From Cordylochernes scorpioides (lineage: Eukaryota; Arthropoda; Arachnida; Pseudoscorpiones; Chernetidae), in NCBI GenBank assembly GCA_030710605.1, contig CP092870.1, positions 11,551,408-11,615,407 of the forward strand: a stretch of 64,000 bases of DNA. Reading direction: 5' to 3'. Made by a program: the position numbers and the translations under genes. Under the pieces are notes generated by a model, which searched no databases, was not told the origin of the DNA, and saw only the letters and a program-made list of their open reading frames with translations. Position 1 is the stretch's first letter. Each line of letters begins with the position of its first letter. This document shows positions 1-10,354 of the stretch, one piece after another.

Positions 1-1020
1 TTTAAAACAGCTTCGATTCTTATAAGTTGAAAAGGGAAATCATGGCTATAAATTATAATGTCATCTAAATAACACAAACACATTTTCTATCTCAAGTTTT
101 GAAGTACGTTGTCCATTCCATTATTCTCTCAAAAGTAGCTGGGGCATTACACAGACTGCATCGAATTCCATCGAATTCAGATAGCCCATGAAATGTTGTA
201 AAAGCTGTTTTTTGTTATCTTTTATCTCAATTTCAACCTGTCAATACCCAGATCTAAGGTCGATGGTTGGAAAATACTTTGATCCTTGTAGCGTGTCCAT
301 TACATTTACTGTGACGTTGTTCAACTTTCTGTAGTCAACACAAAATCTCCAACTGCCATCTCATTTTTTGACTAGGAAAACTCTGAAACGCCCAAGGGTT
401 AGAGGATGGCCTTATCACTCCTTCTTTGAGCATGTCTTGAATTTGTTCTTTCATGATGTTCTGTTCTTTGGGGCTAACCCGGTAAGGTTTGTGATTAAAG
501 GACTTTAGATTTTCTGTATCAATATTATGTTTGGCCAAGTTGGTACAACCCAATTTTGAGGAAAATAGATCTTCGAAATTAAGCAATATTCATTTCAATT
601 CCTTCTTCTGGCTTAATGGCAAGTCTTCGTTTATTTGAACTTGAGTTGTCTTATTTTCAACATCAGCGTCTATAGAATTTATTATGATGAGATGACTTGT
701 GTGTTCTATAGTTTGATTTTACATACTTTAAAGGCCAGGGATACGGGTTGGTCATTCAAAGATAAGTTTCATTATCTCTAACAGTGATCATACTTCTAGC
801 CAGTCTGAGCCCATTTGTATGAATCAATTTGTCATATTGTTCCGCTATATATCCACCATTATCAGATTTTACAGATGCTTTGATGAGTTTGAATGAGAGT
901 CTGGAACGTTCAATAACATTCAAATTCAAATCTATCTGGCCAAGAAAACCAATCTTCTGGTTGTTTAAAATAAAATTTATCTGGGGGCGAAATATTATTT
1001 TGACTCATCTTTATCATATA
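1..1020 (-). pseudogene. Decayed Ty3/gypsy pol fragment (RT and upstream linker)
   Basis: Read on the minus strand, 335-586 encodes the typical start of a Ty3/gypsy reverse transcriptase (HNIDTENLKSF, PYRVSPKE, then a segment ending in NPWAF). The complement of about 230-360 still reads like the CVDYRKLN block, and the complement of 41-82 reads CYLDDIIIYS, the RT catalytic motif. The complement of about 720-960 resembles the linker between protease and RT (ASVKSDNGGYIAEQ, NGLRLARS). Frames change several times and stops are present, so the copy is dead. It runs off the left edge of the window. The order of blocks fits one minus-strand element whose 5' LTR would be at 1476-1840. Confidence 0.75.
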
Positions 1021-1026
1021 TTTTTA

Positions 1027-1330
1027 GGGGGTCGGTGGAAGGCTAGTTAAACCGTTTGGTTTTCGACCACTAGGACCCGGGTTTGATTCCCGCATTGGAC
1101 ACTTTTTTCTGTTTAAAAAAAAAAATGCTCCAATGGCCCCCGATTCTTGCAAAAGTCCAACCCCACCAGCGAGTGCAAGTAACCAAACGGGGCTCTGGCA
1201 TTTGTAAGTGCCAAGTCGAACTGCTTTTCACATGTGTAGACATGTGGTGCGCTTACAGTAAAAGCAGTCGCTAACTACCCACCATGATTATCATGGCCTG
1301 TACCACGTGTACTAGGGATAAGCAAAAAAA
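1027..1330 (+). repeat. tRNA-derived SINE, family 1, full length
   Basis: The head has a perfect B-box-like stretch (GGTTTGATTCC; GGTTCGATTCC in other copies). A T-rich spacer follows, then a conserved body containing CCAACCCCACCAGCGAG and TTTTCACATGTGTAGACATG, and a tail GGGATAAGCAAAAAAA. At least seven more copies occur in the window, several with target-site duplications. This copy sits inside the gypsy remnant. Confidence 0.85.
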
Positions 1331-1475
1331 TATATATATATTTTTACTTATAATTTCTTTGAATTATTTTACTTTTATATATAAACAATTTAATAATTTT
1401 TTTATAGATATAAACAAATATTTTGTTATTCACCTTTATGCCCCCTTTTCGATATTTATGCTGGCACTGCCACCA

Positions 1476-1840
1476 TGTTTTATATTTTAATGATCCATAA
1501 CAACAAGTTTAGGATAAAATAGTTTATTCATACCTCATGCTAAAAAGGTACACAAACTTTCTGTTCTCTATCTTTGGTCCATCTTCTTTCTCCACAGAGT
1601 AGTCTTTTAATTCTAACTACGAATATTTACATATTAGGCATATATAACATGGGGTGCATAGCCATCCTTACTGCCCCTTCTGCGCTGTGCCTGGAGAAGG
1701 CGCAGCGCCTAAGCGATGAATAGCTAATGTTGATGGGGAGGTTTAGATGATCCTCCCACCTTCTAGGGAACTGGTTGATGGGCAGGGCAGCAAGGCATGG
1801 GCATTCTAGCAGGCAAGGCAGGCGGTGATTCATGAGAATG
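1476..1840 (-). repeat. Probable 5' LTR of the left-edge gypsy remnant
   Basis: On the minus strand an LTR-like end (AATATAAAACA) at 1476 is followed directly by a primer-binding-site-like TGGTGGCAGTGCCAGC (complement of about 1460-1475). A polyadenylation signal (AATAAA, complement of about 1523-1528) lies inside. The outer boundary near 1840 is an estimate; no partner LTR is in the window. Confidence 0.4.
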
Positions 1841-2325
1841 ATTTTTTTTTAGAGAAGAGAAAGATGGTAAGTCCATTGAGTGGAAGATATATTCAAGAGG
1901 TTCCGACCTCAACTGATCAGCACAAAGAGTTAAGTTTGATACAGCTTCTTTGGCACAGGAGACCCAATCAATCCAGTTTGAAATGGGTAGTCAGCAAAAA
2001 ATAAATGCAAAAATACAGCAAATAAATGTTCAAGGAATCAGAAACGGCTTTCTAATTTAAATTTGCAGGCCTGAAATATTTAGAATAAATTATCTCTTAT
2101 TTCAGCCATTGACAAGTTCCTTTTAAAGTTAGAAATAACACACAACTTGTATAAGATCATAGAGCAATGAGTTTTGAAGAGAGTAATTAATGCTATATAC
2201 AAAATGGCAAATATGCTCAGAAAAATGGCAAATATGCTCAGAAAAATGGTATTAAATAATCATGAAGACTTCAATTCTGAGGCAAAAATCTCGATTATGG
2301 ATATGAATCACAAAGTGAAACAAGA
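1841..2325. other. No recognisable gene
   Basis: AT-rich sequence with no convincing ORF. It contains a short tandem duplication at about 2203-2246 (unit AAAATGGCAAATATGCTCAG). Confidence 0.5.
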
Positions 2326-2420
2326 CAGGTAACAGCATTGATACCATCTTCAGGGTTTGTCTGAGGACAGTAACAATGCTGTTTTCAAAATTCCTTATTT
2401 GGTCTTGTTACCTTGGGATA
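2326..2420. repeat. Diverged Penelope-like fold-back fragment
   Basis: Contains the signature blocks of the fold-back family seen elsewhere (GTAACAGCATTGATACCATCTTC, then a complementary arm and a GGTCTTGTTACCTTG block) with many substitutions. It is the oldest-looking copy. Confidence 0.4.
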
Positions 2421-2820
2421 AAACTTCCAATTAGATGTGTATGGGGAAAGAGACCCTTGCTGGCCATTTGGCATTAATAAATTGATATAGAATATCTGCA
2501 GAATGATGCATGAAATCAAAGTGTATAGGGGACTTACACCACTAATTCTAGAACAAGTTTTAAATGCTAATTTTCAATAGATAAATTATGAAATAGATTC
2601 AAAATTAGCGCCTTTATATTATATTAAAAATAGGGATATTTATCACTAATCATAAAAAGAGAAATTTATAGTATATTCTCCTTTTCTGCTCAAAAGTAGA
2701 AAGCCAAAGAAGGGCAATATTCCCAAAGCTCCTCATTATAAAAGTGAAAATGAATAGTGTAAAATACCTATTTTTGAGATAAATTATGGAAAGGGCTTTA
2801 AATTCAAGAGATTCAAAATT

Positions 2821-3112
2821 GAACACGCTAGAATTTAAAATATCAGAGATCCAAGTAAAGATTCAAAATGTAACTTGTCAAATGTGTTTAAGCTGGTCAA
2901 TTAAACACGCTAGATTTTAAAAATATCGGAGATCCAAGTAAAGATTCAAAATGTAACATGTCAAATGTGCAAATGTAACATGTCAAATGTGCAAATGTAA
3001 CATGTCAAATGTTATTAAGCTGGACAATTGAACACGCTAGATTTTAAAAATATCAGAGATTCAAGTAAAGATTCAAAATGTAACATGTCAAATGTGTTTA
3101 AGCTGGTCAATT
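2821..3112. repeat. Minisatellite, three units of about 82 bp
   Basis: Units begin at 2821, 2903 and 3030 with GAACACGCTAG or AAACACGCTAG and end in AAGCTGGTCAATT. The middle unit is longer (127 bp) because a 22-bp internal piece (TGTAACATGTCAAATGTGCAAA) occurs three times. The array begins 17 bases beyond the stop codon of the SEFIR gene, so it would lie in that gene's 3' UTR. Confidence 0.85.
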
Positions 3113-3129
3113 GAACGAAGTTTCCTGTT

Positions 3130-3447
3130 TCAGATCCAGGTATTGTTCTTTTTTTCCCTAAATACACTCATGTCAGAGCGAAGAGCCTGATAAGAAGAGG
3201 ACTTTGATAAATCCTGTTTACTACTTTTAAAAATAATTGATAATAATATTTGCATATGGCTCTCATTATCCAAATAGAAACGAGTATAACCCTTGAAGGC
3301 AAGTTGAGAATATATATCATCAGGGGAGGTTGAGTTCCAGAAATTCACGACTCCAATAAACTTGTCTGTCTTTTTGTTAATCAACCTCCTTGCAGCTTCT
3401 TCAAATTTGGGAGTTAGGAGAGAGTGGTGAGGCAACTCTGGTTCACT
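3130..3447 (-). CDS. SEFIR gene, last coding exon
   Basis: Begins after TCTCTGTGCAG in phase 0 and runs 105 codons to TGA. It supplies the C-terminal half of the SEFIR fold and a Ser/Lys-rich tail (FKSSKQDLSKSSSYQ). Confidence 0.55.
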   Translation of the reverse strand, partial: SEPELPHHSLLTPKFEEAARRLINKKTDKFIGVVNFWNSTSPDDIYSQLAFKGYTRFYLDNESHMQILLSIIFKSSKQDLSKSSSYQALRSDMSVFREKKNNTWI

Positions 3448-5400
3448 CTGCACAGAGACACATAATAGTTGGAATCACTTTTTTTCATAGAATCTACACT
3501 GTTCAGATAACACTCATCACCTGAATGGCTGCAATAGTTTAGGTAGTGGTCGATATAAAATGACCTTATCTTAGAATTCCAGAGTAAGAAAATGTCAGGT
3601 GATGTGACAAAGTTTATTACATCACATCCTGGATAACTTTATCTCACAGGTGGGGAAAGAGTGCTGCATATCATTTAGAGTACAAAAATCAAATGGATTT
3701 TAATTCTTTAGCTGAAATATGTATCAAGAGATTGTTTAAAATGTGATGAAATAATAAAAAGTTAGGGCTCTAGATGGATCTGCAACCAGTATTTAAGTCA
3801 AATATTTGAGATCCAATTAAATAAGACCACAATAAAGAATAAAAGGTTACTGTAAATACTATTTTAATACTAAAGTGTGGTACAGTTATTCCTCTAGGTT
3901 TGAAAACAAGAAGGTATAAATAACACCAAGTAATACCCTTCATTACTAAACAGCACATTCCTCATAATGAGATCAGGACATTTATAACCTAATGGGTGAA
4001 TCAAAGTTGTTTCTTGTAGCTTTATTTATAGTGAGCTCTGCATCGAAGCAGTAATGATTATTGTTAGAGCATAGTATGCACTGGTTACTGGTTTTCTAAA
4101 ATTGGCTAATGTTGCCATAGGGTATAGGAATTCTGTGTTATTTTTAATTAACTTAATTTGTATGGGTTTTTGTTACCTTAGTGTGGTGAGATAACTATTA
4201 GTGATGTCACAAGTCAGCACTAAAAGTGTATCTCTCATTCATTCTCTGGCTTATATACACTTCTTATATCTAATTGAAATTCTTTATGTGCATCTTTTTA
4301 TAACTGAGCTATATATCAAAGTGGGGATGTGAATAAACACCAATGGACTTTGTGAAGAATGGATACCTTCTAGTTGTGCAGATGATAAACATGGAAGTAT
4401 TGCAGGTAGTGACCCAACCTCAAAGTCTAGAGGCCCATTTACTAAATGGTTGTTCAAGTTCTGTGGAATGCTCACAGACTTAGGATAAGCTGGAAGTACT
4501 CCCTAAATGTCAGCCAGGAACAACAATCATCTTGAGAATCCAGTCCAAGTGCCTTTTAAAGAAGGGAGGAAGATACGGTGTCCTAATGGCCAGTAGTGAC
4601 GTCCCACCACAGAGAAATATGGCAGAACTATAACTCTTGCTTATATTTACTCTACTGTATTAATGAAGTTGGTTGAGGATAACTTCTGACCTAGAGCCAT
4701 AGCTTAGGTTGGAAGGGTTGGTCCTATTTAAATTCAAAATACATAACTTCATTTTGATTTATAATTAATGCTGTGAATTTAAAAGTTTGTTTTAACAAAA
4801 TTGACATGTTATGTGTTAGACAAATTGGTTGCAAATGCTATTTCTAAAGTTTTTTTTTTTTTCAATTAAAACAATTTTTATAGTTATATATATTAAAAAG
4901 TTGGACTTAGGTTATAAATTATAAGTGAATTTTCAAAACTCTTTGGTTCTAAGAGACCGTCTTGAGAGACAGGAATTGCTGTTTTTTTTTTTTAGCAGTC
5001 TTTCATGGGAGACTCTACTGTATTTATTCAAAAAGCACCCTGCACATTTGATTCCAAAAGAAGTGTCTAAAAGTGTCCTATAATGTTGATAGGACTTATT
5101 GGTTTGGAGAAAGTGTGTTAAGACTACTCACCTCCAGTTTGTTATGGATATAATTCATAATATAGGCTGCTGGGTAGGATTCCACAACTACGATGTGAGT
5201 TGCGTTTTTAATTCTATTTTCAAGCCACTTTGAACTGTCAACAAATACTTGTAAGGCCTCTTCTGGATTAGGGTATAGAATGGCTCCAGTGGCTCCGTTA
5301 TCTTCCAAAAACTTGCCAAAATTTTGGACCACCTTCAGGTAGGCTTTGTGCCCAGGGGAAAAATAATAAATGATTAGCACCTCCACATTAGAATTCGCTG
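3130..5400 (-). CDS. SEFIR-domain protein (IL-17 receptor or Act1-like), last two coding exons
   Basis: SEFIR domains are TIR-related cytoplasmic modules of IL-17 receptors and the adaptor Act1; they pair with each other to signal. The minus-strand exon 5400-5132 encodes the first half (VLIIYYFSPGHKAYLKVV, FGKFLEDN, KWLENRI, HIVVVES). The exon 3447-3130 encodes the second half (LLTPKFEEAARRL, KFIGVVNFW, DDIYSQL) and a charged tail, stopping at TGA 3130-3132. A GTGAGT donor lies at 5131-5126 and a TGTGCAG acceptor at 3454-3448. Both junctions are phase 0, so the frame joins exactly across a 1684-bp intron. Upstream exons (extracellular and membrane parts) are not visible. Family assignment is by pattern; receptor versus adaptor cannot be decided. 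Confidence 0.6.
3448..5131 (-). other. Intron of the SEFIR gene
   Basis: Bounded by GT (5131-5130) and AG (3449-3448) on the minus strand. It is AT-rich, with poly-T runs near 4850 and 4981. I recognise no element in it. Confidence 0.5.
5132..5400 (-). CDS. SEFIR gene, penultimate coding exon
   Basis: Encodes the N-terminal half of the SEFIR fold and ends at a strong GTGAGT donor. Its 5' boundary is unclear. A CAG lies just upstream of the frame (complement of about 5398-5400), but the sequence before it is the A-rich tail of a SINE, not a pyrimidine tract. Before the insertion the acceptor may have been TTTTAATAG, now displaced beyond the SINE. Confidence 0.55.
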
Positions 5401-5410
5401 CCACACACAT

Positions 5411-5715
5411 TTTTTTGCTTATCCCTAGTATATGTGGTACAAGCCATGCTAATTATGGTGGGTAGAAATAGGCGACTATTTTACTGTAAGTACACCACAT
5501 ATCTACACATTTCAAAAGCAGTTCAACTTTGCATTTACAAATGTGCCAGAGCCTCGTTTGGTTATTTGCACTCGCTGGTGGGGTTGGACTTTTGCAAGAA
5601 TCGGGGGCTATTGAAGCATTTTTTTTTTAAATCAGAAAAAAGTGCCGAATGCGGGAATCGAACCCGGGTCATAGCAGTCGAAAACCAACAGTTTAGACCA
5701 TCCTTCCACCGACCC
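5411..5715 (-). repeat. SINE family 1, full length, inside or abutting a SEFIR exon
   Basis: Head, B box (GGTTCGATTCCCGC on the minus strand) and A-rich tail are all present. It is flanked by a perfect 10-bp target duplication, CCACACACAT (5401-5410 and 5716-5725). The tail ends within about a dozen bases of the SEFIR coding frame. Confidence 0.9.
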
Positions 5716-5828
5716 CCACACACATGGTACCTATTAAAATGAGTTTATTTTTGAGATGCAAAAAGTTATTTTTTAAAATTGCACAAGGTGCAAATAAGTA
5801 GATTATATTTAATGTATTGGTAACAGTT

Positions 5829-6117
5829 GACAAGGCACAATTTGGATTATAGATTATAAACACAAGGTAATAAGACCTAATCCAAATAAATAAATAGTGT
5901 ATGACGTTTCGGTAACAATGCTGTTACTGAAACGTCACACACTATTTATTTATTTGGATTTGGTCTTATTACCTTGTGTTTATTGGTAACAGTGTTTTTA
6001 GTGAAATATCAGGTTAAATTTAACAATTTAGATTTGATTTTAAAGGTAATAGGATCCAATATTGGATTTGATCTTATTATCTTAAGTTTTCATCTATAAT
6101 CAAAATTGTGCCTTATC
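5829..6117. repeat. Penelope-like fold-back element
   Basis: Starts with the family tail in reverse (AAGGCACAATTTGGATTATAG), followed by a perfect inverted repeat around ACACAAGGTAATAAGACC and TAGTGTGTGACGTTTC. It ends in a second, diverged tail (TTGTGCCTTATC). Confidence 0.7.
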
Positions 6118-6171
6118 ATAGATTTGATCTTTGTGATACTTCTCTATAATTCTCAAATTGTACATTATGGT

Positions 6172-6260
6172 CTTCTTCTTTCTTATTTCCACTCAATCAT
6201 ATTAGGGTATCAAGCTTGTAAAGCTTGAGACTTTTGATGGTGTGTGCTGGGGATGAGTAG
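6172..6260 (-). repeat. SINE family 2, 3' fragment
   Basis: Carries TCTTTCTTATCTCCACTCAATCATATTAGGG and AAGCTTGTAAAGCTTGA, the reverse complement of the 3' end of the repeat that is complete at 49675-50029. Confidence 0.7.
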
Positions 6261-6283
6261 AGCTCATGAATGGATGGTACATT

Positions 6284-6706
6284 ATGGTAAATCTAAAGAG
6301 ACAAGGGTCGCCTCTCCCGTTAAAATAGACGTCAAAACTAGATGCCATCTATTGACCATCGCTGCAACTAGCGGCCTCGGGTCGGTGACAAAGCCACAAC
6401 ACCAGCTTTGGCAAACTGAAAAGCATCCACCTAGAGACCATGGTTTCGGGCTAATGGCCCTCGTCAGTCTAGGGTGGACATTATTCCATGAGATCCACAC
6501 GGGATTAATGAAATCTTGACAATCTGCCAAAGAGGTGTTTAGCTGGCAAAGTTGCTGGGCCGAATCTATGGCTATAATATAGATGGAAATTTTGCCGGGA
6601 GGATATTGATCTAAAGAGACAAATTATATTTTGACGGGAGAGGCGACCTTTGTCTCTTTAGATCAATATCCTCCCGGCAAAATTTCCATCTATATTATGG
6701 TAAATA
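6284..6706. repeat. Fold-back repeat family C
   Basis: Shares GTGACAAAGCCACAACACCAGC and GGCAAACTGAAAAGC...ATGGTTTCGGGCTAATGGCCCTCGTCAG with copies at 52115-52315 and 55385-55908. It closes with a near-perfect hairpin whose arms (ATAGATGGAAATTTTGCCGG...) lie at about 6578-6612 and 6666-6700. Confidence 0.75.
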
Positions 6707-6937
6707 TTTAAAATAAAAAGAGGTGTTTACAAAATATATTAAAAAGTTACAAGATATTGTACACATTTAAAAAAAAAAATATTTTGTCCAATGGAACTAG
6801 AAGGATGTTTTCATAGTCCCCCCTCTGTCCCACTCAGTAATTTGATTGCAAAAAATGAAAAGTTGAGATTTAAGGAGTAATTTAAATAGCATTTTTTAAA
6901 AACATTTCCCACATCTTGTCGTGAGAAATTTGTCTTC

Positions 6938-7247
6938 TTTTTTTTTTTGCTTATCCCTAGTACACGTGGTACAGGTCATGATAATCATGGTGGGTAGTTA
7001 GCGACTGCTTTTACTGTAAGCGCACCACATGTCTACACATGTGAAAAGCAGTTCGACTTTGCACTTACAAATGTGCCAGAACCCCATTTGGTTGCTTGCA
7101 TGCTCTGGTGGGGTTGGACTTTTGCAAGAATCAGGGGCCAATTGGAGCATTTTTTTTTAAATAAGAAAAAAGTTCCCAATGCAGGAATCGAACCCTGGTC
7201 ATAGCAGTCGAAAACCAACGGTTTCGACCATCCTTCCACCAACCTCC
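6938..7247 (-). repeat. SINE family 1, near full length
   Basis: Reverse orientation, with the complete body and the tRNA-like head (B box complement GGAATCGAACCC at about 7185-7196). Confidence 0.85.
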
Positions 7248-7423
7248 CTTCATTTTTTTATTAGCCAATTTCAATATTTTTTGCCTTACATTTTAAAAAT
7301 TAAGTTCATAGTTGTTAAATTTCCTAAACAACGCAGGGGGGACAGTACAAACTGTCAATAACCATTTTGTAGTTGTGATTTTTAATCCAAATTGTACCTC
7401 ACAACAGAATTGGAAAAGAATGA

Positions 7424-7608
7424 TTTTTTTTTTGCTTATCCCTAGTACATGTGGTACAGGCCATGGTAATCATGGTGGGTAGAAATAGGCGAGTGCTTTT
7501 ACTGTAAGTGCACCACATGTTTACACATGTGAAAAGCAGTTCGACTTTGCACTTACAAATATGCCATAGCCCTGTTTAGTTACTTGCATTCGCTGGTGGG
7601 GTTGGACC
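7424..7608 (-). repeat. SINE family 1, 5'-truncated
   Basis: Contains the 3' half only, without the tRNA-like head. It is flanked by a 7-bp duplication AGAATGA (7417-7423 and 7609-7615). This is the pattern left by LINE-type target-primed reverse transcription that stopped early. Confidence 0.85.
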
Positions 7609-7627
7609 AGAATGAATTTAAAGAAGT

Positions 7628-7760
7628 ACAGTAATACTCCTCTATAGCGAACCCCAATGGGACTGAACCTGTGTTTCACTATAGACAGGGTTCATTGTAT
7701 TATAAATAAAAATGGGAATTATTTCAGGTTAATTATAAGGGAAAGTTTGATATATCCCCG
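7628..7760 (+). repeat. End of a TA-flanked DNA transposon (CAGTAA...ATAGYGAACCCCAATGGGAC)
   Basis: Matches the left terminus of the elements at 47254 and 59465 (CTCTATAGCGAACCCCAATGGGAC). Only this end is visible here. Confidence 0.6.
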
Positions 7761-7972
7761 GTTCAATTTAGCAAGGTTTTTATACTGTATTTATTTTTTA
7801 TTACTTTTACAAATAAATATTTTGAATCAATGCTATAATGCTAATTATTTTCCCAATGCAATATTGGGGTCACAGAGAGATTTTTTAGAGGAATGAATTT
7901 AAACCACATTGAACTAAACAAGTGTAGTAGGCTCAAAACTCAGGAGCATTAATACTCCCCCCACAAACAAGC

Positions 7973-8300
7973 TCTTATTCTTTCTTATCTCCATCATATT
8001 AGGGTACTAGGTGAAGAAGAATGCCTTTGTCATTAAAACTGGGAGCACTACTCAGTGGCAGGCCGACTTAGCTCCAAAATAAATGGCCGCCTCTGCCATG
8101 AGGAACAGATGCCATGTGCAGCCACTCCTAACATGAAGTACAGACACTGCTCATTCTGTATCCCTGGATCAGGAGCCCTTACAGGGTACTATCAGCCGGG
8201 CCAGCTGTGCCCAGGTATTTTAGCGAGCTTTGTTACTGATCCCCCCCCCCCCCCCCCCCCATTTCTTTTTCATTCGGGCTTGGGACCAGCAAAGAAAGAA
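7973..8300 (-). repeat. SINE family 2 copy
   Basis: Reverse complement of the family complete at 49675-50029. Recognised by GGGAGCACTACTCAGTGGCAGG, GGAGCCCTTACAGGGTACTATCAG and TTCGGGCTTGGGACC. A run of more than 20 C (about 8240-8262) interrupts it. Confidence 0.8.
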
Positions 8301-8326
8301 TTAAGTTTTTACTGGAGAAGGCAAGC

Positions 8327-8720
8327 ATGCTTCTTCTTTCTTATCTCCACTCAATCATATTAGGATGTCATCAAGTGTGTAGAGCTTTAAATTTTTGATG
8401 ATGTTTGCTGGGGATGAGTAGAGCTCATTAAAAGAGATTTGTCACCCATAATGAGATTAAGTGAAGTAGAATGTGTCTACTTTTGTCATTAAAACTGGGA
8501 GCACTACTGAGTAGTAGGCTGACTTAGCTCCAATGTGAAATGGCCGCCTCTGACATGAGGAACAGACACCGTGTACAGCTGCACATAACATGGAGTACAG
8601 ATGCTGCTCATCCTGTATCCTTGGATCAGGAGCCCTTACAGGGTACTATCAGCCAGGCCAGCTGAGCCCAGGTATTTTAGTAAGCTTGTTACTGCTCCTA
8701 CTTCTCCTTTTCCAACAAGC
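8327..8720 (-). repeat. SINE family 2 copy
   Basis: Second copy head-to-tail with the previous one, carrying the same landmarks in order. It reads into unrelated sequence after about 8715. Confidence 0.8.
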
Positions 8721-8813
8721 TATGCTAGGCAAGCCTGCGAAATGGAAGAAAGAAAAATTTCAGAAGAGAGACTTCCATGAGAGACCGCCTAAAAACCCTG
8801 TCTTTCCTAGAGA

Positions 8814-8930
8814 ATATGAGCCCCTCAATGCACAGATTGATTAACTCCATAAATAATCGGGAAAAAAATGTTTAATTTTTTTCCTGATTATTTATGGAGT
8901 TAATCAATCTGTGCATTGAGGGGCTCATAT
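8814..8930. repeat. Inverted repeat, arms about 54 bp
   Basis: The left arm (8814-8867, ATATGAGCCCCTCAATGCAC...) and right arm (8876-8930, ...GTGCATTGAGGGGCTCATAT) are nearly perfect complements with a very short loop. I see no protein-coding reason for it. Confidence 0.9.
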
Positions 8931-9357
8931 GTCATGTAAGGTAAAGAGTCCTTCAACCAAAACAGTCTGAGAGACCATGTCCAGGAGAGAGCTCACAGTT
9001 TTAGGGTGATCTCTCATGTGGGAGCCTCTACTGTAAATGTAAACTGATCCAAATAAATAACTTTATGATAGCATACATTATATAGACCTTGTTGTGGCAT
9101 TATTGTCCAATAAATTATATAAAGATGCAATATTGGCCACTTGAATTGATTTTGATTAGATTTTTTATTAAGACTTGATACAGATTTAGATCTTATTGAA
9201 ACCAAAAAAAAGGTCCTTGATTCAGATTTTTTAGAGTTATATTTACAAAGAATTATATTCACTGAATTAACTTGAATTAAATCACTGTAGTAAAACAACA
9301 GATCGTTATTATGAATAAATTATTTTTAAAGGATGTGTGAATGTAGGTATTAAAATA

Positions 9358-9520
9358 TACGGTAGAACCTCCATGAGAGGACACCTCTCTATATAGGACA
9401 GTTTTCATTTGCAAAATGATCATTTTTACCTTTTTGCAATTCTCCAGTAAGAGGACACCTCTCTCTAAAGGACACTTTGGCTCTGCAATTAGGTGTCTTT
9501 TACAGGGAGCTTCTACTGTA
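9358..9520. repeat. Palindromic MITE family P
   Basis: Termini TACGGTAGAACCTCC and GGGAGCTTCTACTGTA are complementary and end in TA. The interior repeats AGAGGACACCTCTCT. Related copies lie at 41941-42108, 49351-49455, 50914-51062 and 54895-54978. TA ends suggest mobilisation by a Tc1/mariner/pogo-type transposase. Confidence 0.75.
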
Positions 9521-10013
9521 TATATTTTATATAATACAATATAATTGAAATTATAGAGATTTAGGATAAATATTGATTTTTAGGAATTTATAAATTACAG
9601 GATCCAACAGATGATAAAACACAATTTGGATTATAGACTAGAAATACAAAGGAATAAGACCAAATCCAAATACAGTAATCCCTCGTTATCACGAACTCAG
9701 ATTATACGAACTCTCGGTTTGCGCGAACCGTTTCTTTTCCCCCGTTAAATTTCAATGCTTTCCAAAGAGATTTTGCCGGTTAAGACGAAATATTCGGTTA
9801 TGACGAAATACGAATTAAATTTAACCCCCAGCAGAACTAATCAATCGGTTAAAACAAATTATAATATGTTTTTAAAGGCGAGTTATAAGTAAAACAATAA
9901 ACTATTAAAACAACAAAAACGCCGTTGATATCAAGTATTGGCTCTCTTTGTCTTTTGTGTAAACATTCGTCCTTTGTTTGTTATGATGACTCATTTTCTA
10001 TGAAACCATCCCC

Positions 10014-10328
10014 TTGGGGTCGTTCCCCGTTTTGGACGAAGTTGCACGTGGAGTGTTATCTAAGTCGCAAATTGCCGAAAATTTTCAAATTGCGAAATCC
10101 ACATTATCAACCATTCTAAAAAACAAAGAAAAAATAGATGCGGCTGTTGCCTCAGGGTCTTCGAGCTCTTCAAAACGACTTCGAAAAGCATCCCATCAAG
10201 ACGTGGAAGATGAGCTTTTAAAATGGTTTAAAAAAAGTAGACAAAATAATATTCCTGTATCCGGCGCACTTGTCAAAGAAAAGGCTAAAGAAATAAGTGT
10301 CTCATTGGGTGTGGAAAAAAACAGCTGA
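10014..10328 (+). pseudogene. Tigger transposase N-terminus (CENP-B-type helix-turn-helix)
   Basis: Encodes VLDEVARGVLSKSQIAENFQ and IAKSTLSTILKNKEKI, the first helix-turn-helix of pogo/Tigger transposases, followed by the start of the second DNA-binding region (DVEDELLKWFKKSRQNNIPV, SGALVKEKAKEI). The natural start is lost. After about 105 codons the frame ends and the DDE catalytic domain is absent. The protein would bind element ends but could not cut DNA. Confidence 0.75.
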
Positions 10329-10354
10329 TTCGTTTTCACTTCCAGAAACAATGC

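Noticed and set aside
1627..1833. 68-codon minus-strand ORF in a GC-richer block
   Set aside because: Lies in the presumed LTR of the left-edge gypsy element; no domain or conserved pattern.
2821..3112. Tandem units considered as a CRISPR array
   Set aside because: Animal genome, no unique equal-length spacers, units are near-identical over their full length.
5829..6117. Palindromic repeats considered as MITEs of a TA- or 8-bp-target DNA transposon
   Set aside because: Duplications are 9-13 bp and variable, and one end carries a unique tail, so a cut-and-paste origin fits badly; reassigned to Penelope-like elements.
6244..6530. ORFs on both strands in the fold-back repeat C
   Set aside because: Same repeat recurs at 52.1 and 55.5 kb with different frames and stops; not a gene.
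8240..8262. Long C run and the G run near 39150 as regulatory G-quadruplex sites
   Set aside because: Simple mononucleotide runs within repeats; length is likely to be a sequencing or assembly variable and no gene context supports a role.
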